In this document: piece by piece, positions 43,805 through 52,625 of the stretch | How the letters are laid out: each line of letters begins with the position of its first letter | How positions within the stretch are numbered: position 1 is the stretch's first letter | Assembly (NCBI RefSeq): GCF_031344075.1 | Contig: NZ_JAVJAN010000012.1 | Location: forward strand, 28,511-92,510 | DNA from: Clostridium aquiflavi | Lineage (GTDB): Bacteria; Bacillota; Clostridia; Clostridiales; Clostridiaceae | Reading direction: 5' to 3' | DNA length: 64,000 nucleotides | Made by a program: the position numbers and the translations under genes | The notes under the pieces: model-generated | The model's input: the letters and a program-made list of their open reading frames with translations, nothing else | The model's database searches: none | What the model was told of the DNA's origin: nothing

Positions 43805-45004
43805 TTACTTAATTAAAGTTGGATTAAAATCTTCTTGCCATGGTAATCCCCATTTATTTAATTCCTCCATAAATGGATCTGGATTAAATTCTTCTATATT
43901 GTGAACACCTGGTTTATTCCATAACCCTCTTAATATCATACTTGCGCCAATCATAGCTGGAACTCCTGTTGTATAAGAAATAGCTTGCGATCCAACTTCC
44001 TTATAACATTCTTCATGATCACATACATTATATATATAGTAAGTTTTTTCTACTCCATCCTTAACGCCTTGGAATATACATCCTATATTAGTTTTTCCTT
44101 TAGTTCTTGGACCTAATGATGCTGGATCTGGTAAAACAGCTTTTAAAAATTGTAATGGAACTATTTTTTGTCCTTCAAATTCAATTGGTTCAATAGATGT
44201 CATACCAACATTTTCAAGTACTTTTAAATGAGTTATATATTTTTCTGAGAAAGTCATCCAAAATCTAATTTTCTTTATTCCTTTAATATTAATAGCTAAA
44301 GATTCTAATTCTTCATGGTGTAATAAATACATATCCTTTGGTCCTATTTCTGGAAAATTATAAACTTCTTTTAATTCAAGAGGTTCTGTTTCTACCCAAT
44401 TACCATTTTCCCAATAGCTTCCATTAGCTGTAATTTCTCTAATATTAATTTCCGGATTAAAATTAGTTGCAAAAGGATACCCATGATCTCCTGCATTAGC
44501 ATCTAAAATATCAATATAGTTTATTTCATCAAAATAGTGTTTTTGAGCATAAGCACTGAATACGCCTGTAACTCCTGGATCAAAGCCACTACCAAGTAAA
44601 GCTATTATTCCTGCTTCTTCAAATTTCTTTTTATACGCCCATTGCCATTTATATTCAAATTTAGCTGTATCAAGTGGCTCATAATTAGCTGTATCTACAT
44701 AATGAGTTTTTGTTGCTAAACATGCATCCATAATAGTTAAATCTTGATATGGAAGTGCAAGATTTATTACAACATCTGGTTTAAACTTTTCTATAAGAGA
44801 GATAAGTTCATCTACATTATCAGCATCAACCTTTGCTGTTTGTATCTTAGTCTTTCCACCCTCTAATTTAGTTTTTAATGCATCACATTTTGATAATGTT
44901 CTACTTGCAATACATATTTCTTCAAAAACATCTGAATTTTGACAACACTTATGAATTGCTACACTAGCAACTCCTCCAGCGCCAATAATTAAAGCTCTTC
45001 CCAT
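43805..45004 (-). CDS. Carboxynorspermidine/carboxyspermidine dehydrogenase (saccharopine dehydrogenase family)
   Basis: NADPH-dependent condensation of putrescine (or diaminopropane) with aspartate semialdehyde to carboxyspermidine (or carboxynorspermidine). 399 aa: N-terminal dinucleotide fold MGRALIIGAGGVASVAIHKC, then HYVDTANYEP, ALLGSGFDPGVTGVFSAYA, and QAISYTTGVPAMIGASM. The frame starts 8 codons earlier, but those codons hold the GGAGG site of the ATG at 45004, which is used. Lysine-type saccharopine dehydrogenase is the alternative name for the family; neighbouring nspC decides the role. Located 54 bp after speE. Confidence 0.9.
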   Translation of the reverse strand: MGRALIIGAGGVASVAIHKCCQNSDVFEEICIASRTLSKCDALKTKLEGGKTKIQTAKVDADNVDELISLIEKFKPDVVINLALPYQDLTIMDACLATKTHYVDTANYEPLDTAKFEYKWQWAYKKKFEEAGIIALLGSGFDPGVTGVFSAYAQKHYFDEINYIDILDANAGDHGYPFATNFNPEINIREITANGSYWENGNWVETEPLELKEVYNFPEIGPKDMYLLHHEELESLAINIKGIKKIRFWMTFSEKYITHLKVLENVGMTSIEPIEFEGQKIVPLQFLKAVLPDPASLGPRTKGKTNIGCIFQGVKDGVEKTYYIYNVCDHEECYKEVGSQAISYTTGVPAMIGASMILRGLWNKPGVHNIEEFNPDPFMEELNKWGLPWQEDFNPTLIK

Positions 45005-45058
45005 TTTTAATTCCTCCAATTCATTCATGTAAATATAGTTTTCTCTTTTTATTTTTTT

Positions 45059-45922
45059 CTATTCCTTATCTTCATTATATTCATTAAGTAGTTCCTTTAC
45101 ATAAGTAGGTAACGCAAAACATCCCACATGAAGATCTGTATTATAATATTTTGTTTTTATTCCTAATTTATTCCATAACTCTGCATCAAGATCTTCAATT
45201 GGATCATATTTTTTAGAAGCAAATCCAAATAACCAATGTCCTGATGGGTAAGTTGGGATATGCGCTTGATAAACTTTGTTTACTTTAAATAATCCTTGTA
45301 TTTTTTCATGGGCATCTTTCATTGATTTTGCATAATATTCATAATATGGACTTTCATGTTGATTAACTAATATTCCATCTTTACCTAATGCTTTATAACA
45401 ATTCCCATAAAATTCTTTAGTAAATAGTCCTTCTCCTGGTCCAAATGGATCAGTTGAATCTACTATTATCAAATCATATTCATTTTCTTTATTACGAACA
45501 AATCTTAAACCATCTTCGTATACAATATTAACTCTCTCTTCATCAAGCTTGCATGCTGTTTTAGGTAAATACTTTTTACATACCTCAACAACTCTTTCAT
45601 CTATTTCAACCATATCTATTTTTTCTATGGTTTTATATCTTGTAAGCTCTCTTATAGTTCCTCCATCACCTGCACCGATAACCAAAACATTTTTTATATT
45701 AGGATTAGTTGCCATAGGAACATGAACTATCATATCATGATATATGAATTCATCCTTTTCAGTTACCATCATTAAGCCATCTAATGTAAAAATTCTTCCA
45801 AATTCCCTTGATTCTAAAATATCAATTCTTTGAAAATCACTTTGTTCACTATATAATTCTCTATCAACTCTAATTGAAAATTTTACATCTTCTGTATGCT
45901 TTTCTGTATACCATAATTCCAT
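45059..45922 (-). CDS. speE: Spermidine synthase (polyamine aminopropyltransferase)
   Basis: Transfers the aminopropyl group of decarboxylated SAM to putrescine. 287 aa with a beta N-terminal domain and a Rossmann core: NVLVIGAGDGGTIREL (dcSAM site, with A in place of the usual G), VEIDERVVEVCKKYLP, and DLIIVDSTDPFGPGEGLFTKEFY (the catalytic Asp block). Preceded by GGAGG and starting right at the speA stop, so it is coupled to speA. Its dcSAM donor comes from SpeD, encoded at the head of the cluster. Confidence 0.95.
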   Translation of the reverse strand: MELWYTEKHTEDVKFSIRVDRELYSEQSDFQRIDILESREFGRIFTLDGLMMVTEKDEFIYHDMIVHVPMATNPNIKNVLVIGAGDGGTIRELTRYKTIEKIDMVEIDERVVEVCKKYLPKTACKLDEERVNIVYEDGLRFVRNKENEYDLIIVDSTDPFGPGEGLFTKEFYGNCYKALGKDGILVNQHESPYYEYYAKSMKDAHEKIQGLFKVNKVYQAHIPTYPSGHWLFGFASKKYDPIEDLDAELWNKLGIKTKYYNTDLHVGCFALPTYVKELLNEYNEDKE

Positions 45923-47380
45923 TTATTCTGCCTCCACTACATTAATCTTTTCAATTTTTGAATCTTCTGTTCCGGTTAAAAAACATCCCTTTTCTTTTGC
46001 ATAATTTATATAGTCTAAAATTTCTTTAGTTATTTTTTCACCTGGCGCAAGAATAGGAATTCCTGGTGGATAACACATCACAAATTCAGCGCATACTTTA
46101 CCAACACTTTCATTCATAGGTATAGAATTTTTTGAAGAATAAAATGCTTCTTGAGGCGTAAGTATAACTTCTGGATTTATATATTCATGGTCAAACATAC
46201 CTGCTTTATCTTTCGAATGTAACCTCTTGATTTCTGATAAGGCTGAGATTAATCTTTCTATGGTTAAAGCTCCATCTCCAACAGATATAATGGCAAGTAT
46301 ATTGGCAATATCTCCAAACTCTATTTGTATTCCATATTCATCTCTTAAAATATCGTATACTTCTATACCAGCAAGTCCTATATCCCTAGTAAATATAGAT
46401 AACTTAGTTCTATCAAAATCAAAAACAGTATCATTATCTATAAGTTCTTCTGAAAAAGCATAATATCCATCTATTTTGTTTATTTCATCTCTAGCATACT
46501 GAGCAATATTTTTTACCTTATTAAAAATTTCTTTTCCATTAAGCACAAGATCTCTTCTTGCTAAATCTAAAGATGACATTAAAAGATACGAACCACTTGT
46601 TGTTTGAGTTAAATTAATTATTTGTCTTACATATCCAATACGTAAATCACAATTTAAAAGTAAAAATGAACTTTGTGTTAATGAACCACCCGTCTTATGC
46701 ATACTAACAGCAGCCATATCTGCCCCAGCATCTATTGCTGATACAGGCATATCTTCTCCAAAATAAAAATGAGTTCCATGTGCTTCATCTACTAAAACAT
46801 ACATTCCATGTTCATGAGCTAATTTAGTAATCTCTCTTAAATTAGAACAAATACCATAGTAAGTTGGATTATTTACAAGTACAGCCTTTGCATCTGGATT
46901 TTCTTTAATTGCTCTTTTTACATCTTCAACAGACATCCCAAGAGGTATGCCTAATTTTTTATTAACACCTGGATTTATATAAACAGGTATAGCACCACTA
47001 ATTACCAAAGAATTTATAGCACTTCTATGAACATTACGAGGCATTATAACCTTTTCGCCTCTCTTACAAACACTCATAACCATTGCTTGTACTGCTGATG
47101 TAGTTCCATTCACCATAAAAAAAGCATGTTTGGCGCCAAAAGCATCAGCTGCAAGTTTCTCTGCCTCTTTTATAACTGATACTGGATGACAAAGATTATC
47201 CAATGGTTTCATTGAATTTACATCAACAGAAAGACACTGTTCGCCTAAAAATTCTTTTAACATAGGATTTCCTCGTCCTTGCTTATGTCCTGGTACATCA
47301 AAAGGTACAACTCTTGCTTTTTTATACTTCATCAAAGCTTCATAAATAGGAGACTTTGAGTGAGATTCCTTATCTTTCAT
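45923..47380 (-). CDS. speA: Arginine decarboxylase (fold type I, Orn/Lys/Arg decarboxylase family)
   Basis: Makes agmatine from arginine. 485 aa PLP enzyme: PIYEALMKYKKARVVPFDVPGHKQG, NGTTSAVQAMVMSV, VLVDEAHGTHFYFG, and the Schiff-base lysine in AAVSMHKTGGSLTQSSFLL, followed by the family's small C-terminal domain. The frame opens 12 codons earlier, but ATG at 47380 has GAGGGGGATT before it. Lysine decarboxylases share this fold; the downstream agmatinase argues for arginine. Second gene of the cluster, between speD and speE. Confidence 0.9.
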   Translation of the reverse strand: MKDKESHSKSPIYEALMKYKKARVVPFDVPGHKQGRGNPMLKEFLGEQCLSVDVNSMKPLDNLCHPVSVIKEAEKLAADAFGAKHAFFMVNGTTSAVQAMVMSVCKRGEKVIMPRNVHRSAINSLVISGAIPVYINPGVNKKLGIPLGMSVEDVKRAIKENPDAKAVLVNNPTYYGICSNLREITKLAHEHGMYVLVDEAHGTHFYFGEDMPVSAIDAGADMAAVSMHKTGGSLTQSSFLLLNCDLRIGYVRQIINLTQTTSGSYLLMSSLDLARRDLVLNGKEIFNKVKNIAQYARDEINKIDGYYAFSEELIDNDTVFDFDRTKLSIFTRDIGLAGIEVYDILRDEYGIQIEFGDIANILAIISVGDGALTIERLISALSEIKRLHSKDKAGMFDHEYINPEVILTPQEAFYSSKNSIPMNESVGKVCAEFVMCYPPGIPILAPGEKITKEILDYINYAKEKGCFLTGTEDSKIEKINVVEAE

Positions 47381-47396
47381 TTTCCAATCCCCCTCA

Positions 47397-48212
47397 TTAA
47401 TATATATTAGTTCCACTGAAAATCTCTATCATCTCTTTACGCAAATTGTTTTCAATTTCAAGCCTTTGTTTTGGCTTGATTTCATAAACATCCCTATTAA
47501 AAAGATAATTTTGAAGTTCAATTTCTTTAATTAACATTTTTGTATGAAATATGTTTGATTGATATACATTTATATCCATCGCATCATATTTATTTAAAGT
47601 GCTTTCATCAATATAATCTTGTATTGATGTTATCTTATGATCTATAAATAGCTTTTTTCCATCAACATCTCGAGTAAAACCTCTAACACGATAATCAATT
47701 GTTATAATATCTGAATCAAAGCTTCCAATAAGATAATTTAATGCATTTAATGGAGAAACTTCTCCACAAGTAGATACATCAATATCTACACGAAAAGTAG
47801 CAATTGAATTATCTGGGTGATATTCTGGATAAGTATGTACTGTTACATGACTTTTATCTAAATGACCTACAACAGTATCTCTAGTCTTTAAAATATCAAT
47901 TTGTCCAAGATTACATGATTTATCTATTTCCTTTACTGCAAGTGTTTCTTCTGATATTAATATTGTTACACTTGCTCCTTGAGGATCATAATCTTGTTTT
48001 GAAATATTAAGTACATGAGCACCTATCATATCAGTTACATCACACAAAATATTTGTAAGTCTTTCTGAATTGTATTGCTCATCAATATAAGCAATATAGT
48101 CCTTTTGCTCTCGCTCACTTTTTGCATAGCATACATCATAGATGTTAAAGCTAAGTGTTTTTGTGAGGTTGTTAAAGCCGTATAATTTCAGCTTGTTTTC
48201 CAACCCTAACAT
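47397..48212 (-). CDS. speD: S-adenosylmethionine decarboxylase proenzyme (class 1A, E. coli type)
   Basis: Self-cleaving pyruvoyl enzyme that makes decarboxylated SAM, the aminopropyl donor. 271 aa, the long bacterial form. The cleavage site is KS in LDKSHVTVHTYPEYHPD (about residues 113-114), the Ser giving the pyruvoyl group; FRVDIDVSTCGEVSPLNALNYLI follows. An adjacent in-frame GTG precedes the ATG; the ATG at 48212 is 5 bp from GAGAAAGG and is preferred. First gene of the polyamine cluster; the 530-bp upstream gap should contain the promoter. Confidence 0.94.
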   Translation of the reverse strand: MLGLENKLKLYGFNNLTKTLSFNIYDVCYAKSEREQKDYIAYIDEQYNSERLTNILCDVTDMIGAHVLNISKQDYDPQGASVTILISEETLAVKEIDKSCNLGQIDILKTRDTVVGHLDKSHVTVHTYPEYHPDNSIATFRVDIDVSTCGEVSPLNALNYLIGSFDSDIITIDYRVRGFTRDVDGKKLFIDHKITSIQDYIDESTLNKYDAMDINVYQSNIFHTKMLIKEIELQNYLFNRDVYEIKPKQRLEIENNLRKEMIEIFSGTNIY

Positions 48213-48745
48213 CACAACCTTTCTCTATAAAAATAACACTTTATTGTTTAATTAATATATACTTATTTTTTCAGTAAGCATATGTAAAAATGCTACAAAA
48301 TTATTCTATAATCTGCATGTTTTTTAGAAATTCTTACAAATACTTAACTTTTAGTTTAGCTATTCTTAATCTTTTATCTTGTACATTTTACTATATTTTA
48401 ATTTTAATTACTACTGTTTTTTAAATTTTTTCCCACTTTTTTTTTAATAACTTGTAATAAGTTCAAGATTTTCAAAAATAATTTATTATTTTAATTGTTA
48501 ATTAATCATGTAAACTTCTTCATCCTGCAAATCTTGTCAAGAACAAAATCGTCAAGGTGACTTTAGAGCCGTCGATTTTTTTTAGTCATGCACCCTTTCC
48601 AAATGCAATGCAAGAATAATGGTGCAGCATATAATTATTTTTTATTTATAATTCATATAGTGTTTATAATATTATATCAACACTATATGATATAATATAT
48701 TATGTGTTTATAAAAATATAAATAATAAAAAGGGGGTAAATTTAT
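48213..48745. other. 530-bp gap with several dyads between speD and the orphan gene
   Basis: No gene seen. On the minus (speD) side are AACTT/AAGTT at 48449-48463 and AGCAT/ATGCT near 48278-48295. In the middle, 48545-48572 resembles the ruvA leader hairpin (AAAATCGTCAAG, GACTTT in common) and TGCACC/GGTGCA bracket 28 nt at 48589-48628. No clear sigma-A promoter for speD could be fixed. Confidence 0.4.
48654..48696 (+). promoter_or_regulatory. Operator-like inverted repeat and -10 box before the orphan gene
   Basis: CATATAGTGTT (48654-48664) and AACACTATATG (48679-48689) form a perfect 11-bp inverted repeat with a 14-bp spacer, directly followed by TATAAT (48691-48696). A further GTGTT half-site follows near 48704. 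This is typical of a dimeric repressor site over a promoter. Confidence 0.6.
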
Positions 48746-49081
48746 ATGAATAAAGATTATATTAATGCATTAGATGCTGCTAAAGAATATAATTTATATT
48801 TAAAAGTAGTTACATCAGTAAAATCTTTTGATACATACAATAGCTTTTTCAATATATTTGATCAATATGATGATGCTTGTAGACGAATTGTAGTATTAAC
48901 AAAATATGAAAACTTAGAAGAAATTTATGAAGAAGATCCAACTCAAGAAGTTGATTCTAGTAAAATAATAGATGGATGCATATATCTTAAAAGTGCGTCA
49001 TTACTTACAAGACCTGATAAAATTGATTGTAGTAACATGGTAGTAGCTAAAAATTTAGTAGAAGATTTAGTAAATAGTTGA
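48746..49081 (+). CDS. Hypothetical small acidic protein
   Basis: 111 aa, not recognised. No signal peptide or membrane segment; acidic in the middle (EEIYEEDPTQEVDSSK). Three Cys are scattered. It is likely a real gene: AAAAGGGGG precedes the ATG, a promoter with a perfect inverted repeat lies upstream, and a perfect hairpin begins at its stop. It stands alone between speD (divergent) and a long non-coding stretch. Confidence 0.75.
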   Translation: MNKDYINALDAAKEYNLYLKVVTSVKSFDTYNSFFNIFDQYDDACRRIVVLTKYENLEEIYEEDPTQEVDSSKIIDGCIYLKSASLLTRPDKIDCSNMVVAKNLVEDLVNS

Positions 49082-49103
49082 TATTTTATTCTAAAATATC
49101 AAC
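49077..49103 (+). terminator. Hairpin at the stop of the orphan gene
   Basis: GTTGATATTTTA pairs perfectly with TAAAATATCAAC around TTC; the TGA stop lies inside the 5' arm. ATTATTT follows, a weak U-tract. Confidence 0.6.
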
Positions 49104-49462
49104 ATTATTTCAACAAGTATCTATTATTTTCTTATTTCTCAGAAATCATATTTATTATTTGTTTATATATGATCGCATATAATCTTTGCAACCCTATTTA
49201 TTTCATAATAATTTAAGAATCTAGATTGTCATTAATATTATAAGCATAAGATTCAAAATTATCCTATCCTATATAAATATTAGAATAATCGACCAATTCA
49301 CTATAATATATATCAGAACTATTAAGCTTTTAGATTAAAATTAAAAGTATTATTTTTTACACAAAATTGACATTATGTTGTAACAATTGATCTATATAAT
49401 AATCAATATAAAGAAATTACTAATTAAATACCCCTTTTATAATCATAACTTTCAATTTTCAG

Positions 49463-49498
49463 AGTAACTTGCCATCCCCATTAGCAAGTTACTTTTTA
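49463..49498 (+). terminator. Orphan plus-strand terminator
   Basis: AGTAACTTGC pairs perfectly with GCAAGTTACT around 11 nt and is followed by TTTTTAATTT. The only plus-strand gene upstream ended nearly 400 bp earlier and has its own hairpin. Confidence 0.75.
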
Positions 49499-49526
49499 AT
49501 TTAAAACATAGCCTTAATTTTATGCA

Positions 49527-49574
49527 AAAAAGCACCTTTAATATCAATGTGAATTCTCATTGATATTAAAGGTG
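49527..49574 (-). terminator. Terminator after yebC
   Basis: A perfect 17-bp stem CACCTTTAATATCAATG/CATTGATATTAAAGGTG with an 8-nt loop, followed by U6 on the minus strand, about 30 bp after the yebC stop. Confidence 0.92.
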
Positions 49575-49605
49575 TTCTTATTTCAATGTAATGTTACTTA
49601 GCTTT

Positions 49606-50346
49606 TTATTCTTCCCATCCTTCTGGGAACTCAGCATTGTGGTAAACTTCTTGAACATCATCATCATCATCAAGTAAGTCTAACATCTTTTGGAACTTCT
49701 TAGCATCATCTTCATTAATTGCTGTGTATGTATCTGGAATCATTTTAACATCAGCTTCTAAGAACTCAATTCCAGCTGCTTCTAATGCTTCTCTTACTGT
49801 TCCAAAATCTTCTGGAGTTGTTGTAACTACAAATACTTCTTCTTCATCAGCGTTGAAATCTTCTGCTCCAGCATCTAATGCAAGCATCATCATTTCGTCT
49901 TCGTCTTTATCAGCTCTTTCAATTACAAGTTCGCCTTTTTCTTGGAACATGAATCCTACACATCCTAATGTACCCATGTTTCCGCCACCTTTTGTGAAAG
50001 CGCTTCTTACATTACCAGCTGATCTATTTTTATTATCAGTAAGTGTTTCAACAATTACAGCTACTCCACTAGGGCCATAACCTTCATAAACTATATTTTC
50101 AAAATTAACTTCTCCTAACTCACCTGATGCTTTTTTAATTGATCTTGTTATAGTATCATTAGGCATATTAGCAGCTTTTGCTTTTGCAATAACATCTCTT
50201 AATCTATTGTTTATTTCTGGACTAGGTCCACCATTTTTAACAGCTACCATTAATTCTTTACCTATTTTAGTAAAAATCTTACCTCTTTTTGCATCTGTTT
50301 TGCCCTTCTTAGCTTGAATATTATGCCACTTTGAGTGTCCTGACAT
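49606..50346 (-). CDS. yebC: YebC/PmpR family protein (TACO1-like)
   Basis: 246 aa, full family length. It begins MSGHSKWHNIQAKKGKTDAKRGKIFTK in the standard way, then PNDTITRSIKKASGE, the YEGYGPSGVAVIVETLTDNKNRS block and GCVGFMFQEKGEL, ending with the acidic LLDDDDDVQEVYHNAEF. The family has been described both as DNA-binding regulators and as translation factors that relieve ribosome stalling. GAGGAAAAC site before the ATG. Transcribed alone. Confidence 0.95.
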   Translation of the reverse strand: MSGHSKWHNIQAKKGKTDAKRGKIFTKIGKELMVAVKNGGPSPEINNRLRDVIAKAKAANMPNDTITRSIKKASGELGEVNFENIVYEGYGPSGVAVIVETLTDNKNRSAGNVRSAFTKGGGNMGTLGCVGFMFQEKGELVIERADKDEDEMMMLALDAGAEDFNADEEEVFVVTTTPEDFGTVREALEAAGIEFLEADVKMIPDTYTAINEDDAKKFQKMLDLLDDDDDVQEVYHNAEFPEGWEE

Positions 50347-50543
50347 ATTGTTTTCCTCCTTACTTTAATTTAAATATATAAATTGCATTACTAAATCTAA
50401 ATAAAAAATAATATTAATATAGATTTTCAATTACAATAATATAATTAATTCACCATTATTTTAATATATACTTTAATATAAAAATCACCAAAAATTATAT
50501 CATAACAACGATTGCTATTCAAGTAATTGCTATAATATGTAAA

Positions 50544-51191
50544 CTAAATACACTTATATAATCTATTTTCTTCTTTAAAATATATTTCTTCATCGCTCTT
50601 AGATATTATTATTTTCCCACTGCTACATTCAATCATTTCTTTTTCCATATTTTCTATAATATCTTTTTCAGCTAATATATGAACAATAACTTTATCTGTA
50701 TATTCAGTATCTTCTATATGCCATAAATTTTGTGCACATATATATTGAACTTTTCCAAATAAATCATAATCCATTTCTAAACTTAATTTTAACCCAACAA
50801 CTTTTTCAACAATTCCTGCACATTTTATTGATATACTTGCACCTTTAGTATAAGCCCTAGTAAGTCCCCCTGTTCCAAGCAAAACTCCACCAAAATATCT
50901 TGTTACTACTACAGCACAATCAGTTATACCGCTCTTTTTCATAACTTCTAATATAGGTATTCCTGCTGTCCCCTGAGGTTCACCATCATCAGAATATCTT
51001 TGAATATTCATATTTTCACCTATAACATATGCCCAGCAGTTATGTCTTGCTTGTTTATGCATATTTTTTATTTCACTAACAAAGGCTTTAGCTTCTTCTT
51101 CGCTTTCCACACGTTTTGCATATCCTATAAATTCAGATTTCTTTTCTTCAAATCTGTCTTCACCAAAATTTCTTATAGTTATATATGGCAT
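50544..51191 (-). CDS. YigZ/IMPACT family protein
   Basis: 215 aa: an N-terminal IMPACT fold (KSEFIGYAKRVESEEEA, ARHNCWAYVIG, RYSDDGEPQGTAGIPIL, VVVTRYFGGVLLGTGGLTRAY) and a C-terminal ferredoxin-like domain (about 135-205). The family is linked to translation control in eukaryotes; its bacterial role is unclear. The ATG lies inside the end of the MocR gene (13-bp overlap), so it is probably co-translated with that regulator. Confidence 0.88.
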   Translation of the reverse strand: MPYITIRNFGEDRFEEKKSEFIGYAKRVESEEEAKAFVSEIKNMHKQARHNCWAYVIGENMNIQRYSDDGEPQGTAGIPILEVMKKSGITDCAVVVTRYFGGVLLGTGGLTRAYTKGASISIKCAGIVEKVVGLKLSLEMDYDLFGKVQYICAQNLWHIEDTEYTDKVIVHILAEKDIIENMEKEMIECSSGKIIISKSDEEIYFKEENRLYKCI

Positions 51192-52606
51192 TCAATTAAC
51201 TCCTCTCTTAAGATATTGAGTCCCTTTATAATTTTACTTTCATCAGTTTGATAAAATCCTATTCTAAATGTATTTTTCCCATCATTATGAGATGTAAAAA
51301 ACATTATTCCTGGAGTTATATATACTCCTTTTTTTCTTAATCTTAAAAATAATTCTTTAGAATTTATTTTACTATCCTTTAATGTTAGATAAAAATTCAA
51401 TCCTCCTTTAGGATCAATATAACTTACCAAATCTTTAAAATCATTGTCTAATATTTTTTGCATTATCTTATATCTTTTACTGTATTCAATATTCAAAGCT
51501 TTAATGTTTTCTTTCCACTTACTTTCGTATATATATAAATCTAAAGCTCTTTGCATCAAACTTGAAGTAGTTATGTCTGTATTAAATTTCGAATTTTGAA
51601 GACTTTCTCTAAAAATTTCAGGTGCAACTAAATACCCAAGTCTTATTCCTGGTAAAAATATTTTAGAAAAACTTTTTATATAGATAACTCTTTCATTTCT
51701 GTCTAGCCATTTAAAAGGAATGTATTCTATTGATTTTTCATATATAAGTTCTGATAAATAGTCATCTTCTATTATATAAAAATCATATATTTCTGCTAAT
51801 TCTAAAATTCTTTTTTTCTTTTCTAGACTGTAACTAACTCCTGTTGGATTTTGAAAATAGCTCATAGTATAAAAACATCTTATATTATTTTTTTGAAGTA
51901 TTTTTTCAAACTTATCTAAATCTATTCCATCTTCTTTTATTGGTACTTCAAAAATATTAGCTTTTTTCCACTTAAATACAGATAATGCACCTCCATAAGT
52001 AGGTTTTTCTACTACTACATTATCATTTATATTTAAAATTCCTTTTGAAACTATATCTATACCTTGTTGAGCACCAGATACAACAAGTATATCTTCTTCA
52101 TTTAATTGATCATTCCAAAAAACATTATTTATTGTTGATATTAGATTCTTATAACCATATGAATTATTAGATATAAGTGCATTTGCACCATCTCTATCTA
52201 AAACCTTATCTATAATTTCCTTCAAATCTTCTATTGGAAATAACACTTCTGTATTGGTTTCACCTGTAAAATCAACTATATTAGGTAATTCATCTATTCT
52301 TAATTTTTTTAATGTATTTGAATATTCTCTTCTAAATATATTAGGTAATTCTTTTACTTTTGCATATGTTCCACTACCGACTTTTTGATACGCATATCCT
52401 TCAGCTTTTAATCTTTTATATGCATTAACAATGGTAACTGAATTAACGCCTAAAACTTTAGACAGCTCTCTTATTGTAGGCAATTTTGCTTTATCCTTTA
52501 TTATTTTCTTCTCTATTAAACCTTTTGTAAAATTAGATATTTGTATATACTTAGGTATCTCTTCTTCAAACTCTATTTCTTTATATAATTTAATATATTC
52601 ACCCAT
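51179..52606 (-). CDS. MocR-type regulator: GntR winged helix fused to PLP aminotransferase-like domain
   Basis: 475 aa. Residues 1-80 are a GntR helix-turn-helix (KAKLPTIRELSKVLGVNSVTIVNAYKRLKAEGY). The rest is a fold-type I aminotransferase domain: VSGAQQGIDIVSKGIL, YFQNPTGVSYS, IIEDDYLSELIYE and the PLP lysine in YIKSFSKIFLPGIRLGY. MocR proteins sense an amino compound or PLP; typical targets are PLP or GABA genes, but the neighbours here (YigZ, nucleotidyltransferase) give no hint. GAGGGTTT before the ATG. Confidence 0.9.
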   Translation of the reverse strand: MGEYIKLYKEIEFEEEIPKYIQISNFTKGLIEKKIIKDKAKLPTIRELSKVLGVNSVTIVNAYKRLKAEGYAYQKVGSGTYAKVKELPNIFRREYSNTLKKLRIDELPNIVDFTGETNTEVLFPIEDLKEIIDKVLDRDGANALISNNSYGYKNLISTINNVFWNDQLNEEDILVVSGAQQGIDIVSKGILNINDNVVVEKPTYGGALSVFKWKKANIFEVPIKEDGIDLDKFEKILQKNNIRCFYTMSYFQNPTGVSYSLEKKKRILELAEIYDFYIIEDDYLSELIYEKSIEYIPFKWLDRNERVIYIKSFSKIFLPGIRLGYLVAPEIFRESLQNSKFNTDITTSSLMQRALDLYIYESKWKENIKALNIEYSKRYKIMQKILDNDFKDLVSYIDPKGGLNFYLTLKDSKINSKELFLRLRKKGVYITPGIMFFTSHNDGKNTFRIGFYQTDESKIIKGLNILREELIECHI

Positions 52607-52625
52607 TATTTAAACCCTCTATAAC

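Larger units (their letters stand above)
49104..49605. other. Non-coding gap with an orphan plus-strand terminator and the yebC terminator
   Basis: No gene seen in 500 bp. A strong plus-strand terminator (49463-49498) ends no known gene. A perfect TTGACA at 49367-49372 has no -10 box at normal spacing (TATAAT occurs 22 bp later), and a TTGTAACAA palindrome lies between them. A short untranslated RNA ending at 49498 is possible but unproven. The right end holds the yebC terminator. Confidence 0.4.
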
